Source of the DNA: Alphaproteobacteria bacterium
GTDB taxonomy: Bacteria > Pseudomonadota > Alphaproteobacteria > Caulobacterales > Parvularculaceae
Assembly (NCBI GenBank): GCA_016125455.1
Contig: WGLS01000001.1
Span: forward strand, 496,001-560,000
Reading direction: 5' to 3'
DNA: 64,000 bases
A model generated the notes under the pieces. That model saw nothing but the letters and a program-made list of their open reading frames with translations, was not told the DNA's origin and searched no databases. Shown piece by piece: positions 8,969-17,628 of the stretch. Every line of letters starts with the position of its first letter. Position 1 is the stretch's first letter. Both the position numbers and the translations under genes were made by a program.

Positions 8969-9553
8969 ATGCCTTTGAACCGATCTTTGCGCGCAGACTC
9001 TGGCGGCTATGAGACGATGGCGCCGAATGAAGTCGGGCGCGTCGCCTATGAGCGGCCGCCGACGCCGCCCGCGTCCAGTGAAACGGCCGGCGAGGCATTC
9101 GAGGCGCTTTTGTATCCGAACCGATCCTTGCCGCCAGCCGGCTTCGCCATCGTCATGGGGATCGTCATCTGCGTGAACCTGACTCTCGGCGTCTATTTTG
9201 CCGCCATTGGGGCGTGGCCGGTGCTTGGGTTCTGCGGCGTCGACATTTTTCTCGTGTGGCTGGCGTTCAAGGTCAGCTACCGTCAGGGGCGACTGCACGA
9301 ACGGATAAGGCTGGACGCGGAAGAGCTCGTGGTTTCCAGGGTGCTGCCGTCGGGACATGAATCCCGATGGCGGCTCCAGCCGTTCTGGACCAGCGTCAGC
9401 ATCGTTGCGCCGAAAGAACACCACGCCGAAGTCCGTCTCACCAGTCGGGGACGCACATTGATCCTTGGGTCGTTTCTGTCGCCAAAGGAGCGGGTCGCCT
9501 TTGGCGGGACCTTGAAGGAGGCGCTCCGTCGCGTCACTTCTGGCGGCGATTGA
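8969..9553 (+). CDS. DUF2244 domain membrane protein
   Basis: 194 residues from ATG 8969. The body begins at FEALLYPNRSLPPAGF and has two membrane segments (VMGIVICVNLTLGVYFAAIG and WPVLGFCGVDIFLVWLAF), followed by a soluble beta-rich part containing the family-like stretches RIRLDAEELVVSR, ESRWRLQPFW and SFLSPKERVAF. This arrangement fits DUF2244, an alphaproteobacterial family with no known function. The frame opens at 8861; neither ATG 8969 nor ATG 9017 has a strong ribosome site, so the start is uncertain by 16 codons. The next gene follows after 43 bases, likely in the same transcript. Confidence 0.82.
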   Translation: MPLNRSLRADSGGYETMAPNEVGRVAYERPPTPPASSETAGEAFEALLYPNRSLPPAGFAIVMGIVICVNLTLGVYFAAIGAWPVLGFCGVDIFLVWLAFKVSYRQGRLHERIRLDAEELVVSRVLPSGHESRWRLQPFWTSVSIVAPKEHHAEVRLTSRGRTLILGSFLSPKERVAFGGTLKEALRRVTSGGD

Positions 9554-9596
9554 GCGGTCGCATGTTTCGCGCCGGCGGATCGGATTGGGACGAGAG

Positions 9597-10241
9597 ATGA
9601 CGCACCTGCTCATCGGCCTCTTTGGACTGGTCGTGGCGCTGGCTGGGGCCTACGCCCTATGGGCGCGGCGCATAGAAGCCGAGTTGAAGGAAGGTGCGGC
9701 CGTCGCCTTCGAACGCTACGTGCGCGAGGAACCTACATTGATCGGCGCCATGGGCGAGGACGACTTTACGACGATCTACCGTCGATCGAACTTCCCGCGC
9801 TTTCCAAAATATTTCCTCGCCAGCCTGGTCGTGTTCGTTGCGGCGCTGCCCGTCGTGTTCGGCTTTCTAACCGGCGCTGTCTGGCTTCTTGACCGGTTCG
9901 ACCTCGTGGCGGAGCCGGCCGAGCTCGCGAAATACGTGCCGCTTGGCGACGGCAAGACGTCCGCCGGGCAAGCGCAACGCGAGGAAATGGCGCTATACAT
10001 GGCGCGGGATTTTGCCGGCTTCTTTTACTTTTTCGGCGTCATCGCCGCCTGGGTCGGGATCGTCAGTGTGTCGATGAAATTCTACCATGCGCGGCGTCCG
10101 GAAGATGTGCGCGATGAGTTGCTTCGGGCCCGCGATGCAGCGATGACGGCGCCGCAGGGGGGCGCGGAAGACGACCTGGGCGGCGACGGGCGCGGCGGGT
10201 CGGATCGCCCGGCAATCACCGTCGATCGAGAGCTGACCTGA
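9597..10241 (+). CDS. Hypothetical integral membrane protein
   Basis: 214 residues. An N-terminal signal-anchor (MTHLLIGLFGLVVALAGAYALWA) is followed by a soluble patch, a second long hydrophobic segment (about residues 75-105, KYFLASLVVFVAALPVVFGFL) and a third (FAGFFYFFGVIAAWVGIVSV), then a short charged tail. I do not recognise a family. ATG 9597 was chosen over the in-frame TTG 9585 because GGGA/GAGAG lies just upstream. It sits 43 bases behind the DUF2244 gene and 12 bases before gloA, so the three probably form one operon; this gives no firm hint of function. Confidence 0.75.
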   Translation: MTHLLIGLFGLVVALAGAYALWARRIEAELKEGAAVAFERYVREEPTLIGAMGEDDFTTIYRRSNFPRFPKYFLASLVVFVAALPVVFGFLTGAVWLLDRFDLVAEPAELAKYVPLGDGKTSAGQAQREEMALYMARDFAGFFYFFGVIAAWVGIVSVSMKFYHARRPEDVRDELLRARDAAMTAPQGGAEDDLGGDGRGGSDRPAITVDRELT

Positions 10242-10253
10242 AAGGACGATGAC

Positions 10254-10694
10254 ATGCGGTACCTGCACACCATGGTGCGCGTCAGCGATATCGACGCCGC
10301 GCTGGACTTTTACTGCGACAAGCTTGGCCTCGTCGAAATCAGTCGACACGACATTGAGAGGGGCCGGTTCACGCTGGTCTTTCTTGCCGCGCCGGACGAC
10401 GTCGCCGCGGCGCGCGAAAAGAAAGCGCCGATGGTCGAGCTCACCTATAATTGGGATCCGGAAGAATATGCGGGCGGGCGCAACTTCGGGCATCTCGCAT
10501 TCCGGGTCCGGAACATTTACGAGGCGTGCGCGCGGCTCATGGAGGGCGGCGTTACAATCAATCGTCCGCCGCGGGATGGACACATGGCGTTCGTGAGGTC
10601 GCCGGATGGCATCTCGATCGAACTCCTGCAGGAAGGCGACAGCCTGCCGCCGGAGGCGCCCTGGTCGGACATGCCGAATGTGGGGTCCTGGTGA
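10254..10694 (+). CDS. gloA: Lactoylglutathione lyase (glyoxalase I)
   Basis: Isomerises the methylglyoxal-glutathione hemithioacetal to S-lactoylglutathione in methylglyoxal detoxification. 146 residues, a vicinal-oxygen-chelate fold made of two beta-alpha-beta-beta-beta units. Metal ligands are visible in order: His5 in [10 protein letters not shown], Glu in MVELTYNW, His in NFGHLAFRV and Glu in DGISIELLQ. The spacing and GYN-like loop ([12 protein letters not shown]) match the Ni/Co-type bacterial enzyme. Its ribosome site AAAGGA lies 7 bases upstream of ATG 10254. It is the last gene of a probable three-gene run. Confidence 0.93.
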   Translation: MRYLHTMVRVSDIDAALDFYCDKLGLVEISRHDIERGRFTLVFLAAPDDVAAAREKKAPMVELTYNWDPEEYAGGRNFGHLAFRVRNIYEACARLMEGGVTINRPPRDGHMAFVRSPDGISIELLQEGDSLPPEAPWSDMPNVGSW

Positions 10695-10786
10695 GCGGGC
10701 CCTGCGCCGCAGCATTAGAGAATTGTTAACGGCGTCAGCCGATTGGAGAACCTTCGCGCGGAGCGCTAGCGCGCACAGGAGGGGCG

Positions 10787-11737
10787 ATGGGGGCCGACGC
10801 CGCAGGTGCCGTTGACGACGCCGTCCGCCTCGAAGGCGTGACAAAGTCGTTTGGCGGCTTCACCGCCGTTCGCGATCTTTCCTTTGCCGTTCCCCGCGGA
10901 GAGATTTTCGGGTTTCTCGGCCCCAATGGCGCCGGCAAGACGACCACTCTCCGCATGATCCTTAACATCATTGAGCCGACCGGCGGCAGGATCGATGTGC
11001 TCGGTCGGCCGTCGACGAGGCCGCAACGCGCCCGCGTCGGCTATCTGCCTGAGGAGCGCGGGCTCTATCGCAAGATGCGCGCAGCGGAGTCGATCGCATA
11101 CTTCGCCAGACTGCGCGGCATGCCCGCCAGGGACGCAATCCGCCGCGCCAGCGAACTGCTGAACGAGTTCGGGCTTGGCGAGTTTGAGCGCTCTCGCAAT
11201 GAGGCGCTTTCAAAGGGCATGGCGCAGAAAGTTCAGCTGCTAGCGGCGATCGCTCATGACCCGGAATTTCTTATCCTCGACGAGCCGTTTTCCGGACTTG
11301 ATCCTATCAATCAGGGCGCACTGGAGGAATTGATCCGTTCCTTGAGGGCGCGCGGCAAGACCATCATATTCTCCACCCATGTGATGGAGCATGCGGAACG
11401 CCTTTGCGACCGATTTCTGATCATCGCGCGCGGCCGCAAACGGTTCGAAGGCACTCTTGAACAAGCGCGGGAAAGCGTCCCCCAGCCGATCGCACTGCGC
11501 ACGCGGGCGTCGCCGGAGGAGCTGCAGCGTCTGGCCGGCGTCCGGCGCGCCTACGGTCCCGCCGCGGATGGAGAGTTCGCCGACCGGAATATCGAACTTG
11601 AACCTGGCGTCGATCCCCAGTCCATTCTTGCGGCAATTGTCAGCGCCGGGATCGCCGTAAAGCGTTTCGACGCTTCAGCCGCGTCGCTGCACGATATTTT
11701 CGTCAAACTGGCCAGTGAGGAGCCTGACGCCGAATGA
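10787..11737 (+). CDS. ABC transporter ATP-binding protein (NatA-like)
   Basis: 316 residues. Walker A is GPNGAGKTT near residue 45, the signature helix is a variant (LSKGMAQKVQLLAA instead of LSGGQ-type), Walker B is FLILDEPFSGLDP, and the switch His is in IFSTHVMEHAE. The first domain is followed by about 90 residues resembling the DUF4162-type C-terminal extension of NatA/CcmA-like exporters. It overlaps the permease by 4 bases (ATGA), so the two are translationally coupled and form one exporter. Known relatives export sodium or drugs; the real substrate here is unknown. Confidence 0.93.
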   Translation: MGADAAGAVDDAVRLEGVTKSFGGFTAVRDLSFAVPRGEIFGFLGPNGAGKTTTLRMILNIIEPTGGRIDVLGRPSTRPQRARVGYLPEERGLYRKMRAAESIAYFARLRGMPARDAIRRASELLNEFGLGEFERSRNEALSKGMAQKVQLLAAIAHDPEFLILDEPFSGLDPINQGALEELIRSLRARGKTIIFSTHVMEHAERLCDRFLIIARGRKRFEGTLEQARESVPQPIALRTRASPEELQRLAGVRRAYGPAADGEFADRNIELEPGVDPQSILAAIVSAGIAVKRFDASAASLHDIFVKLASEEPDAE

Positions 11738-13254
11738 AGCAGATCCTCCTGATCGCATGGCGCGAATACAGACAGTACGTATTTTCACGCGGCTTTCTGC
11801 TGTTCCTGATCCTGACGCCGGTTGTCGTGGTCGCTGCGACGGTTCTCCTGTCCGTCGTCGATCGCGCGCGGCCGGAGCGGACATTTGTGGTCGTCGACCA
11901 GGCGGGCGACTTCATCGACCTTCTGGATGCGGATCTGACGCGACAGAACGCGCGCGCCGCCCTTCAGGCATGGAATGTCTGGGTCCAGGTCGCGGTTGAC
12001 AGGGAGGTTATAGAGATTGCTGACTTGCCTGCGCCTTATGGCGCTGGGCCGATCACGAATGAACGCATCGAGGCGTTCCTGTCCGCGGGCGGCGCCGACG
12101 CGGGGGTCCGGGCCCTTTCTCCCTACCTCAAGGCTGGGGCGCCGCCATTTATTGCGCCAAAAGCGCGGTTCGCCCGCATACCCGCGCCGCCGGAAGCGAC
12201 AGGCGCCGCGACGTCAGCCGATGCGGCGGCCGCGCTGGAACCGTACCTCGTTGGCGCGCGCCGGCTGCCGGGGGCTGGCGACGAACTCTTCGCGGCGGTC
12301 ATCATTCCCGACGGGTTCGCCGCCGATGCGAACGCGCCGAGTGCGGAGTACTGGAGCCGGAACGTAACCGACCCAACGCTTCAGATGTCCGTCACGAGGG
12401 CCTTGCGCGACGCGCTGCGGCGGCGCGCGGCGGCGGATCTTGGCCTTGAGCGCGGCGTTCTCGACCGACTTGCGGACATTGATGCGCCGATCGCATCGTT
12501 CACGCCGGGCGCGTCCGACGTTGCGGATGCCGCCATTGATGACACCGACCGCCTCGAGAAAGTCATCCTGCCCGGCGTCATGACTTACGCGCTGCTGGTC
12601 GTCGTCTTCGCTGTCGGCAATCCGCTCCTCACCAACACGATTGAGGAGCGCTCCAACAAGATCGTCGAGGTGCTGCTGTCGTCGGCGACCGCTGACCAGT
12701 TGATGGCCGGAAAGCTGCTTGGCATTGCCGCGGTCGGGCTGACCGTCCCGACGATCCTGCTGGCCGGCGGCCTCGCGGCGTCGCTGGCGGCGGGGCCGGA
12801 AACTGAGTTCATCCGGCAGGCGATGACGGCGCTGTTCCGGTCCAACCTGATCTTCGCCTATCTATTCTACTTTTTGTCCGCCTACGTAATTTTTGCGATG
12901 ATTTTTCTCGCAATCGGGGCTCTTTCTAACTCGTTGCAGGACGCCCAGGCCTTTATGGGTCCCTTGATGATGATCGTCTTTGCGCCGATGCCGTTCGCGA
13001 TAATGGTGTTCCAGAACCCGAACGGCCTTGCCGCGACGATCCTGACCTTTATCCCGATTTATACGCCCTATGCAGTGATGCTGCGGATCGCCGCTGACCC
13101 GCCATTCTGGGAAATCGCTGGCGGCACAGCGTTGATGCTTGCCTTCGCCGGCGTCGTTGCGCGCGTCATGGGGCGGATTTTCCGCAACAACATTCTCAAC
13201 GCCGCGCCGCCGAGGGCAAAGGAAATCTGGAAGATTGCCCGCCCGCGCGCCTAG
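11734..13254 (+). CDS. ABC-2 type transporter permease (NatB-like)
   Basis: 506 residues. One membrane helix at the N-terminus (FSRGFLLFLILTPVVVVAATVLL) is followed by a large extracytoplasmic region of about 250 residues, then five or six helices in the C-terminal half starting at GVMTYALLVVVFAVGNPLL. The motif EERSNKIVEVLLSSATADQLMAGKLLG between the first two helices of the bundle is characteristic of ABC-2 permeases of the NatB/YhaP kind. Start codon overlaps the ATPase stop by 4 bases. The stop overlaps the convergent zinc-finger gene by 4 bases. Confidence 0.92.
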   Translation: MKQILLIAWREYRQYVFSRGFLLFLILTPVVVVAATVLLSVVDRARPERTFVVVDQAGDFIDLLDADLTRQNARAALQAWNVWVQVAVDREVIEIADLPAPYGAGPITNERIEAFLSAGGADAGVRALSPYLKAGAPPFIAPKARFARIPAPPEATGAATSADAAAALEPYLVGARRLPGAGDELFAAVIIPDGFAADANAPSAEYWSRNVTDPTLQMSVTRALRDALRRRAAADLGLERGVLDRLADIDAPIASFTPGASDVADAAIDDTDRLEKVILPGVMTYALLVVVFAVGNPLLTNTIEERSNKIVEVLLSSATADQLMAGKLLGIAAVGLTVPTILLAGGLAASLAAGPETEFIRQAMTALFRSNLIFAYLFYFLSAYVIFAMIFLAIGALSNSLQDAQAFMGPLMMIVFAPMPFAIMVFQNPNGLAATILTFIPIYTPYAVMLRIAADPPFWEIAGGTALMLAFAGVVARVMGRIFRNNILNAAPPRAKEIWKIARPRA

Positions 13255-13451
13255 ACCTGCCGGTCCATCCGGGCCTTTTGCGGGTCATAGACGAACATGC
13301 GGTCGCAGTAGCCGCATTCCGCCTTGCCGTCTTCAAGCGAGTACCACACCTTCGGGTGGCCAAGCGCGCCGCCGCCGTCGCACGCGATGCGATGATCCGC
13401 AACATAGACGACTTCGGGCGGCGGCGGGGCGGTGCGACGTGCGTCGGTCAT
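13251..13451 (-). CDS. Zinc-finger domain protein, NDUFS6/zf-CHCC type
   Basis: 66 residues. The zinc ligands are spaced as in the zf-CHCC family: Cys in RIACDGGG, His in GHPKVWY, and the Cys pair in ECGYCDRMF. Bacterial members resemble the mitochondrial complex I subunit NDUFS6; in alphaproteobacteria the protein is usually encoded away from the nuo genes, as here. A role in complex I assembly is an inference from homology. The frame opens at a TTG at 13514, but ATG 13451 gives the usual short length. The ribosome site is weak. Confidence 0.85.
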   Translation of the reverse strand: MTDARRTAPPPPEVVYVADHRIACDGGGALGHPKVWYSLEDGKAECGYCDRMFVYDPQKARMDRQV

Positions 13452-13600
13452 GGTTATTGGCCGTTTGACAAGAAACTTGATCGCGTCATCCGCCAAACCA
13501 TATCGGTGCGTCAAGCCTTGCGCCTTGTTCAGGCGGCCCGACCTTTCGCCGCCGCCCTCCGCGCCCTAAATGGCGGTGACGTCAACGAAGAGACCCGTAC

Positions 13601-14578
13601 ATGCCGCAGGACCGAGACATCGCCATTGCCGCCCGCCGGCTAACAAAGACCTATGCGGCGACGAAAAAGGCGCCCGCCAAGGAAGCGCTGAAGGGCATCG
13701 ATCTTGATATCAAGGCGGGTTCGATCTTCGGGCTTCTGGGGCCAAACGGCGCAGGCAAGTCGACATTCATCAATATTCTCGCCGGCCTCGTAAACAAGTC
13801 CGACGGCGAGGTGACGGTCTGGGGGTTCGATATCGACCGCAATCCGCGCCAGGCGCGCGCGTCCATTGGCGTCGTCCCGCAGGAAATCACCACAGATGTG
13901 TTCTTTACGCCGAAGGAATCCCTCGAAATCACTGCGGGTCTTTACGGCGTGCCCAAGGGGAGCCGCCGGACGATGGAAATACTCGGCGCCCTTGGCCTCA
14001 CAGACAAGGCAGATGCATACGTTCGGCAACTGTCCGGCGGAATGAAGCGCAGGCTTCTGGTCGCAAAGGCGATGGTGCACGCGCCGCCGATCCTTATCCT
14101 CGACGAACCCACCGCCGGCGTCGATATCGAACTGCGAAAGCAACTATGGGAGCAGGTCGTCAAATTGCACGATCAGGGCGTCACGATACTCCTGACGACG
14201 CACTACCTCGAAGAAGCCCAGGAGCTTTGCGATGAAATCGCCATTATCAATCATGGAGAAGTGGTCGCCTGCGAGCCGACGGAAAAGCTGATCGCTTCGC
14301 TTGATCGCAAGACGCTGATGGTGACGCCCGCTGAGACGCTGTCAGCGGCGCCCGACCTGTCGCCGTTCGCCGCCGAGCTGAAGCCTGACGGCCGCATCGC
14401 TATTCCGTATACGCCAAGCGAGGGCAGGGTCCGCGACATTCTTGATCGACTGGCGTCGGCCGGGGTTGGCGTGCGCGACCTGACCACTGATCAACCCGAC
14501 CTCGAGGAAGTATTCCTGGACCTGACGTATCGGCGCGATGCGAAAGACGCGTCTAGAGCAGCTGCCCCGCAACCCTGA
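13601..14578 (+). CDS. ABC transporter ATP-binding protein (no adjacent permease)
   Basis: 325 residues, an ABC-2 exporter ATPase. Walker A GPNGAGKST, signature LSGGMKRRLLVAK, Walker B LILDEPTAGVD and H-loop TTHYLEEAQELCD are all intact, so the enzyme should be active. The last about 90 residues are a C-terminal regulatory extension. In related alphaproteobacteria a permease gene normally sits next to this ATPase; here the neighbours are a convergent DUF2785 gene (overlap of 26 bases) and a zinc-finger gene. It may work with a permease encoded elsewhere; the permease at 11734 already has its own coupled ATPase. Confidence 0.92.
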   Translation: MPQDRDIAIAARRLTKTYAATKKAPAKEALKGIDLDIKAGSIFGLLGPNGAGKSTFINILAGLVNKSDGEVTVWGFDIDRNPRQARASIGVVPQEITTDVFFTPKESLEITAGLYGVPKGSRRTMEILGALGLTDKADAYVRQLSGGMKRRLLVAKAMVHAPPILILDEPTAGVDIELRKQLWEQVVKLHDQGVTILLTTHYLEEAQELCDEIAIINHGEVVACEPTEKLIASLDRKTLMVTPAETLSAAPDLSPFAAELKPDGRIAIPYTPSEGRVRDILDRLASAGVGVRDLTTDQPDLEEVFLDLTYRRDAKDASRAAAPQP

Positions 14579-15479
14579 TTGCGGCTTGCGAAAGCGCCGT
14601 CGGTCCCTCGCCGTCCATGCTTGATGCGTATGCGTACAAGGCGAGCGCAAATCCCCGGATATTGTGAACCCGATCAAGGTCCGCATTGGACTGAAAGGCT
14701 TCGCCCCAGTTGGCGAGCGGCGCGGGGTTCGCGACCGCTTCCAGCCAGGTTGACCATTCATCTTCGCCGATCAGGCCGCGCCTCGCCATATAGGCGATCG
14801 GGCGCGCCAGACGGTTGGTTTCGCCGCGAACATAGGCGACGCCGGCCGGCGGCGAAACCTGGGCTGCAATTGCGTCGCGCAGCGCGCGCAACTGCTTGAG
14901 GGTCGTTCTTTCGTTCACCGTTAGTTGCAGGATGAAGTCGGCCCCGTGCGCGACTCCATGCCGCCAGCCGCCCTGTTCGTCGAACGCCCTGTAGTCCGAT
15001 ATCCCAGAGAGATACTTCGCCGCGGCGTAAACGAGGCCGTTCAACTCGCGTTCGTCGAGGAACGGCTCGATGCGATCCGTCCGGACGATTTCGGCGAGGG
15101 CCAGCGCCGCGAATGGCGCGGCCACGCCGGCGGGATCGACGCTGCCCGTCTCCCGACCGTCAAGGCGCGGGACAAGGTCGTCGATCAAACGGCGCCGCTG
15201 ATCTGCGCTGACGAGGCCGGCCCGCAACAACGCCGCCAGCCCTTCGTAGCCGATCTGGTCGCGCAGCGTCGGGTCCGGATGGCCAAGGCAGGCGCCCAAC
15301 GCCGCCGCCGCAGCGTCGGGCGTGGTCGTTTCGAAGCCGTTGTCGCGCCAGGCAAGAAGCTCCTCGCGAGCCATGCCGAGCGGGGCGCGGGTGGGCGTCG
15401 GCGCTCCGGCCAGCAGCGACTGCGGCGCCAGCAATAGAATTGCGCCTATTGCTGTGATGGGGCGGGGGCGGTTGATCAT
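14553..15479 (-). CDS. Secreted DUF2785-like protein
   Basis: 308 residues with an N-terminal signal peptide (ITAIGAILLLAPQSLLAGA, likely cleaved after residue 25). The body is alpha-helical. The segment YLSGISDYRAFDEQGGWRH followed by GVAHGADFILQL resembles the core of DUF2785, whose members keep a conserved D-x-R-G..GW.H..AH.AD pattern; the match is from memory of the family and is moderately sure. Its function is unknown. The 3' end overlaps the convergent ABC ATPase gene by 26 bases, so the two transcripts must overlap. Confidence 0.78.
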   Translation of the reverse strand: MINRPRPITAIGAILLLAPQSLLAGAPTPTRAPLGMAREELLAWRDNGFETTTPDAAAAALGACLGHPDPTLRDQIGYEGLAALLRAGLVSADQRRRLIDDLVPRLDGRETGSVDPAGVAAPFAALALAEIVRTDRIEPFLDERELNGLVYAAAKYLSGISDYRAFDEQGGWRHGVAHGADFILQLTVNERTTLKQLRALRDAIAAQVSPPAGVAYVRGETNRLARPIAYMARRGLIGEDEWSTWLEAVANPAPLANWGEAFQSNADLDRVHNIRGFALALYAYASSMDGEGPTALSQAAIRVAGQLL

Positions 15480-15602
15480 CGGCGAATCCTGCTCTGGCGG
15501 GGCGCGGTCCGCCGCGCCTCGCCGTCATCATCGACATCGGGCGAATTCAGCGCAATCCTTCCGCCGGACGAGTCGATCCGGCGCCGGGAGAAGGGAAACG
15601 TC

Positions 15603-16559
15603 ATGCGGTGGGCAGGAATTCTGGCAATTTGCAGCGCAATGACAAGCGGCGTCGGCTGCGGAGGCGCGGCGCCGGAGGGTCGCGAGCCGCCCTCCGTTAA
15701 CGTCAACGTGGCGGCGCCTGATATGCCGAACACGGATATCTTCACGGCGAATCTGCGCTTTGTGGAAGGCGAGCCCTTAATCAGCGACATTGGGCCAATC
15801 GCGGAAGGGCCAGGATACGAGAATCAGCCGTCGTTTCTGCCCGACGGAGCCGGCTTTCTTTTCACGGCGCAGTCAGCTTCGGGAAAGACCGATGTATTTC
15901 GGCACGCGCGGGGCGCCGAGATCGCGACGCCCGTCTTTCAGTCGCCGGATCGGAGCGAGTATTCTCCGCGGCTGTCCGCGGACGGCGCGTCAATTACCTA
16001 CATCCAGGAAAACCCCGATGGCGACTGGACGGAACTCCACGCCATGCCGGTCGATGGCGGCGAAGGCAAGGCGGCGATCGATCTCGCGCCGCTTGGCTAT
16101 TACGCGTTTGTCCGTAACGGCGCTGCGGTTCTGGCATACTTGCGGTCCGAGCCGCCAACCCTGCACCTCGTGGAGATCGAAAGCGGCGCGGATGAGCTTG
16201 TTGCGACGGACGCCGGGCGCGGCCTAATGCCAGGCACGGATGGTTCGTCGGCCTACTTTACGGCCGGCAGTCCGAGCGAGCCATTGATGCTTCATCATTT
16301 CGACGGCGCATCCGGCGCGGTCTCGCCGATGTTTGCCTTGCCGTCCGGATCCGAGTTCTATGTCGCCTTTGATTCGCCCGGCGCCCGAACCGGGTTCTTC
16401 AGCGGCGATGGATCGACGCTCGTTTATCGGACTGACACGGACGATGACGCATGGCGCGCCGTCGTCGATCTCGCCGGCATTGGCGTGCGGACGATTTCGC
16501 GCCTCGCCGTCAACGGCGATTTGACGCGCATTCTGATGGTCGTTGAGCGGGCGGAATGA
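15603..16559 (+). CDS. Lipoprotein with TolB/PD40-like beta-propeller repeats
   Basis: 318 residues. The N-terminus MRWAGILAICSAMTSGVGC is a short signal peptide ending in a lipobox-like GVG-C, so it is probably a lipoprotein (Cys19). Propeller-like blades are seen as YENQPSFLPDGAGFLFTA, EYSPRLSADGASITYI and FFSGDGSTLVYRTD, the D-G-x-x-(I/L) turns of PD40 (WD40-like) repeats as in TolB. It lacks the TolB N-terminal domain and is shorter than TolB, so it is not TolB itself. A ribosome site (AAGGG) precedes ATG 15603. It converges with the acyltransferase gene 5 bases further on. Confidence 0.82.
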   Translation: MRWAGILAICSAMTSGVGCGGAAPEGREPPSVNVNVAAPDMPNTDIFTANLRFVEGEPLISDIGPIAEGPGYENQPSFLPDGAGFLFTAQSASGKTDVFRHARGAEIATPVFQSPDRSEYSPRLSADGASITYIQENPDGDWTELHAMPVDGGEGKAAIDLAPLGYYAFVRNGAAVLAYLRSEPPTLHLVEIESGADELVATDAGRGLMPGTDGSSAYFTAGSPSEPLMLHHFDGASGAVSPMFALPSGSEFYVAFDSPGARTGFFSGDGSTLVYRTDTDDDAWRAVVDLAGIGVRTISRLAVNGDLTRILMVVERAE

Positions 16560-16563
16560 GCCT

Positions 16564-17559
16564 TCACGCGGTTGGCGACGCAACGTCGCCCTCGACAGGC
16601 GACCAGGCGCGGCCTGCGCGAATATCCTCGATGGCATGCCGACGGAGTGCGCCGGTCACATCGTTTGGGTCGCCCTTGAGGGCGTCCGGCGGGATCGGCG
16701 GGCCAAATGCGATGTCGAAGGGCTTGCCCTTCTTGTTCAGCAGCTCCCGGAAAAGCGTGATGTCCCGAAGTTCCTGGTTCAGGTTTCGGAACCAGTAGTA
16801 GACCCAGGAATTCCGCGATCGGACGTTCGCCGGCACGATCGCGCAGTCGTGCTTTTTTGCAAGAATCGCGACTGAGGTCATCCATTCCTGTTCGATCAAA
16901 TTCTTTCGTTCGTCCATGTAGGCGAGCCTGCCGGATGGGAAAAGCACGACGCATCGGCCGTCCGAGAACGCGTTTCGCGATGACCGCAAGGTCTCGCGGG
17001 ACCGCTCCCGGGTGCGTTTTTCGGGCACCCACTCGACCGGGATCATTAGCTCGGTGAATTTCGGCACTACGCGAATTGCATCGCGGTTTGCGAAAAAAGT
17101 GAGATCCGGCCGCTTTCCCTTCAAGGCGTCGAACATGGCGACGCCGTCAGCGATGCCGGTCGGATGGGTTGCGGCGATCAGGACGCGGCCGGTTTCCGGC
17201 ACGTGCTCCAGCCCTGTAACCGATACGTCGAGGGCGAGCGCTTCGCTGACGGAATCAAGGGCCTTCCGACCGCTCATGTCCGCAATGCGGTCCGCCATGC
17301 GGATCGCCTGCCGGTGCCGCAGGACCGGAAACAGGATCGATCTATAGAGCGGCCATAATGGCCGTTTGACGAGCGTCTTGGCGCGCTCCTCAATCAGCTG
17401 CTCGATAATGTGCTTGTCGTCGTGCGGGTCGTCCGCACTCTGCTCATCATCAGGGCCGGCGTCCGGGCCTGAAGCCGGGCCTGAAGCTGGGCCTGCCGCC
17501 AGCTCTGGCGGCGGACATGCCTTCCGCGTCGTCGGTGCATGGATTGCTTGCAACGTCAA
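16564..17559 (-). CDS. Lysophospholipid acyltransferase-like protein (PlsC/GPAT superfamily)
   Basis: 331 residues. The acyltransferase fold is shown by VLIAATHPTGIADGVA (block I, with His and Asp five residues apart rather than the usual four), FANRDAIRVVP (block II), VVLFPSGRLAY (block III) and CAIVPANVRS (block IV). This is the pattern of glycerolipid acyltransferases; the exact acceptor is not shown. The N-terminal 50 residues hold a Gly-Pro-Ala/Asp-rich repeat encoded by a 12-base tandem repeat. The start is a TTG at 17559; a second TTG at 17553 has AAGGG at better spacing (7 bases). It is separated from rph by 69 bases on the same strand. Confidence 0.85.
   Translation of the reverse strand: MTLQAIHAPTTRKACPPPELAAGPASGPASGPDAGPDDEQSADDPHDDKHIIEQLIEERAKTLVKRPLWPLYRSILFPVLRHRQAIRMADRIADMSGRKALDSVSEALALDVSVTGLEHVPETGRVLIAATHPTGIADGVAMFDALKGKRPDLTFFANRDAIRVVPKFTELMIPVEWVPEKRTRERSRETLRSSRNAFSDGRCVVLFPSGRLAYMDERKNLIEQEWMTSVAILAKKHDCAIVPANVRSRNSWVYYWFRNLNQELRDITLFRELLNKKGKPFDIAFGPPIPPDALKGDPNDVTGALRRHAIEDIRAGRAWSPVEGDVASPTA
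17453..17500. repeat. Four-copy 12-base imperfect tandem repeat inside the acyltransferase gene
   Basis: Units GGGCCGGCGTCC, GGGCCTGAAGCC, GGGCCTGAAGCT and GGGCCTGCCGCC follow one another without gap. In the encoded protein they give the Gly-Pro-Ala-Ser/Asp run of the N-terminal tail. Twelve bases keep the frame, so copy changes would alter the tail length only. Confidence 0.85.
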
Positions 17560-17628
17560 ACCCTTAACGGCTTTTCGCTCTCAAGAGTATATCGCCGTTC
17601 AGATTAACGGAATGCCGATAAGTTCGTC

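Noticed and set aside
17453-17500. The 12-base repeat as a CRISPR-like or mobile repeat
   Set aside because: It is a gapless in-frame tandem repeat inside a coding region with no spacers.
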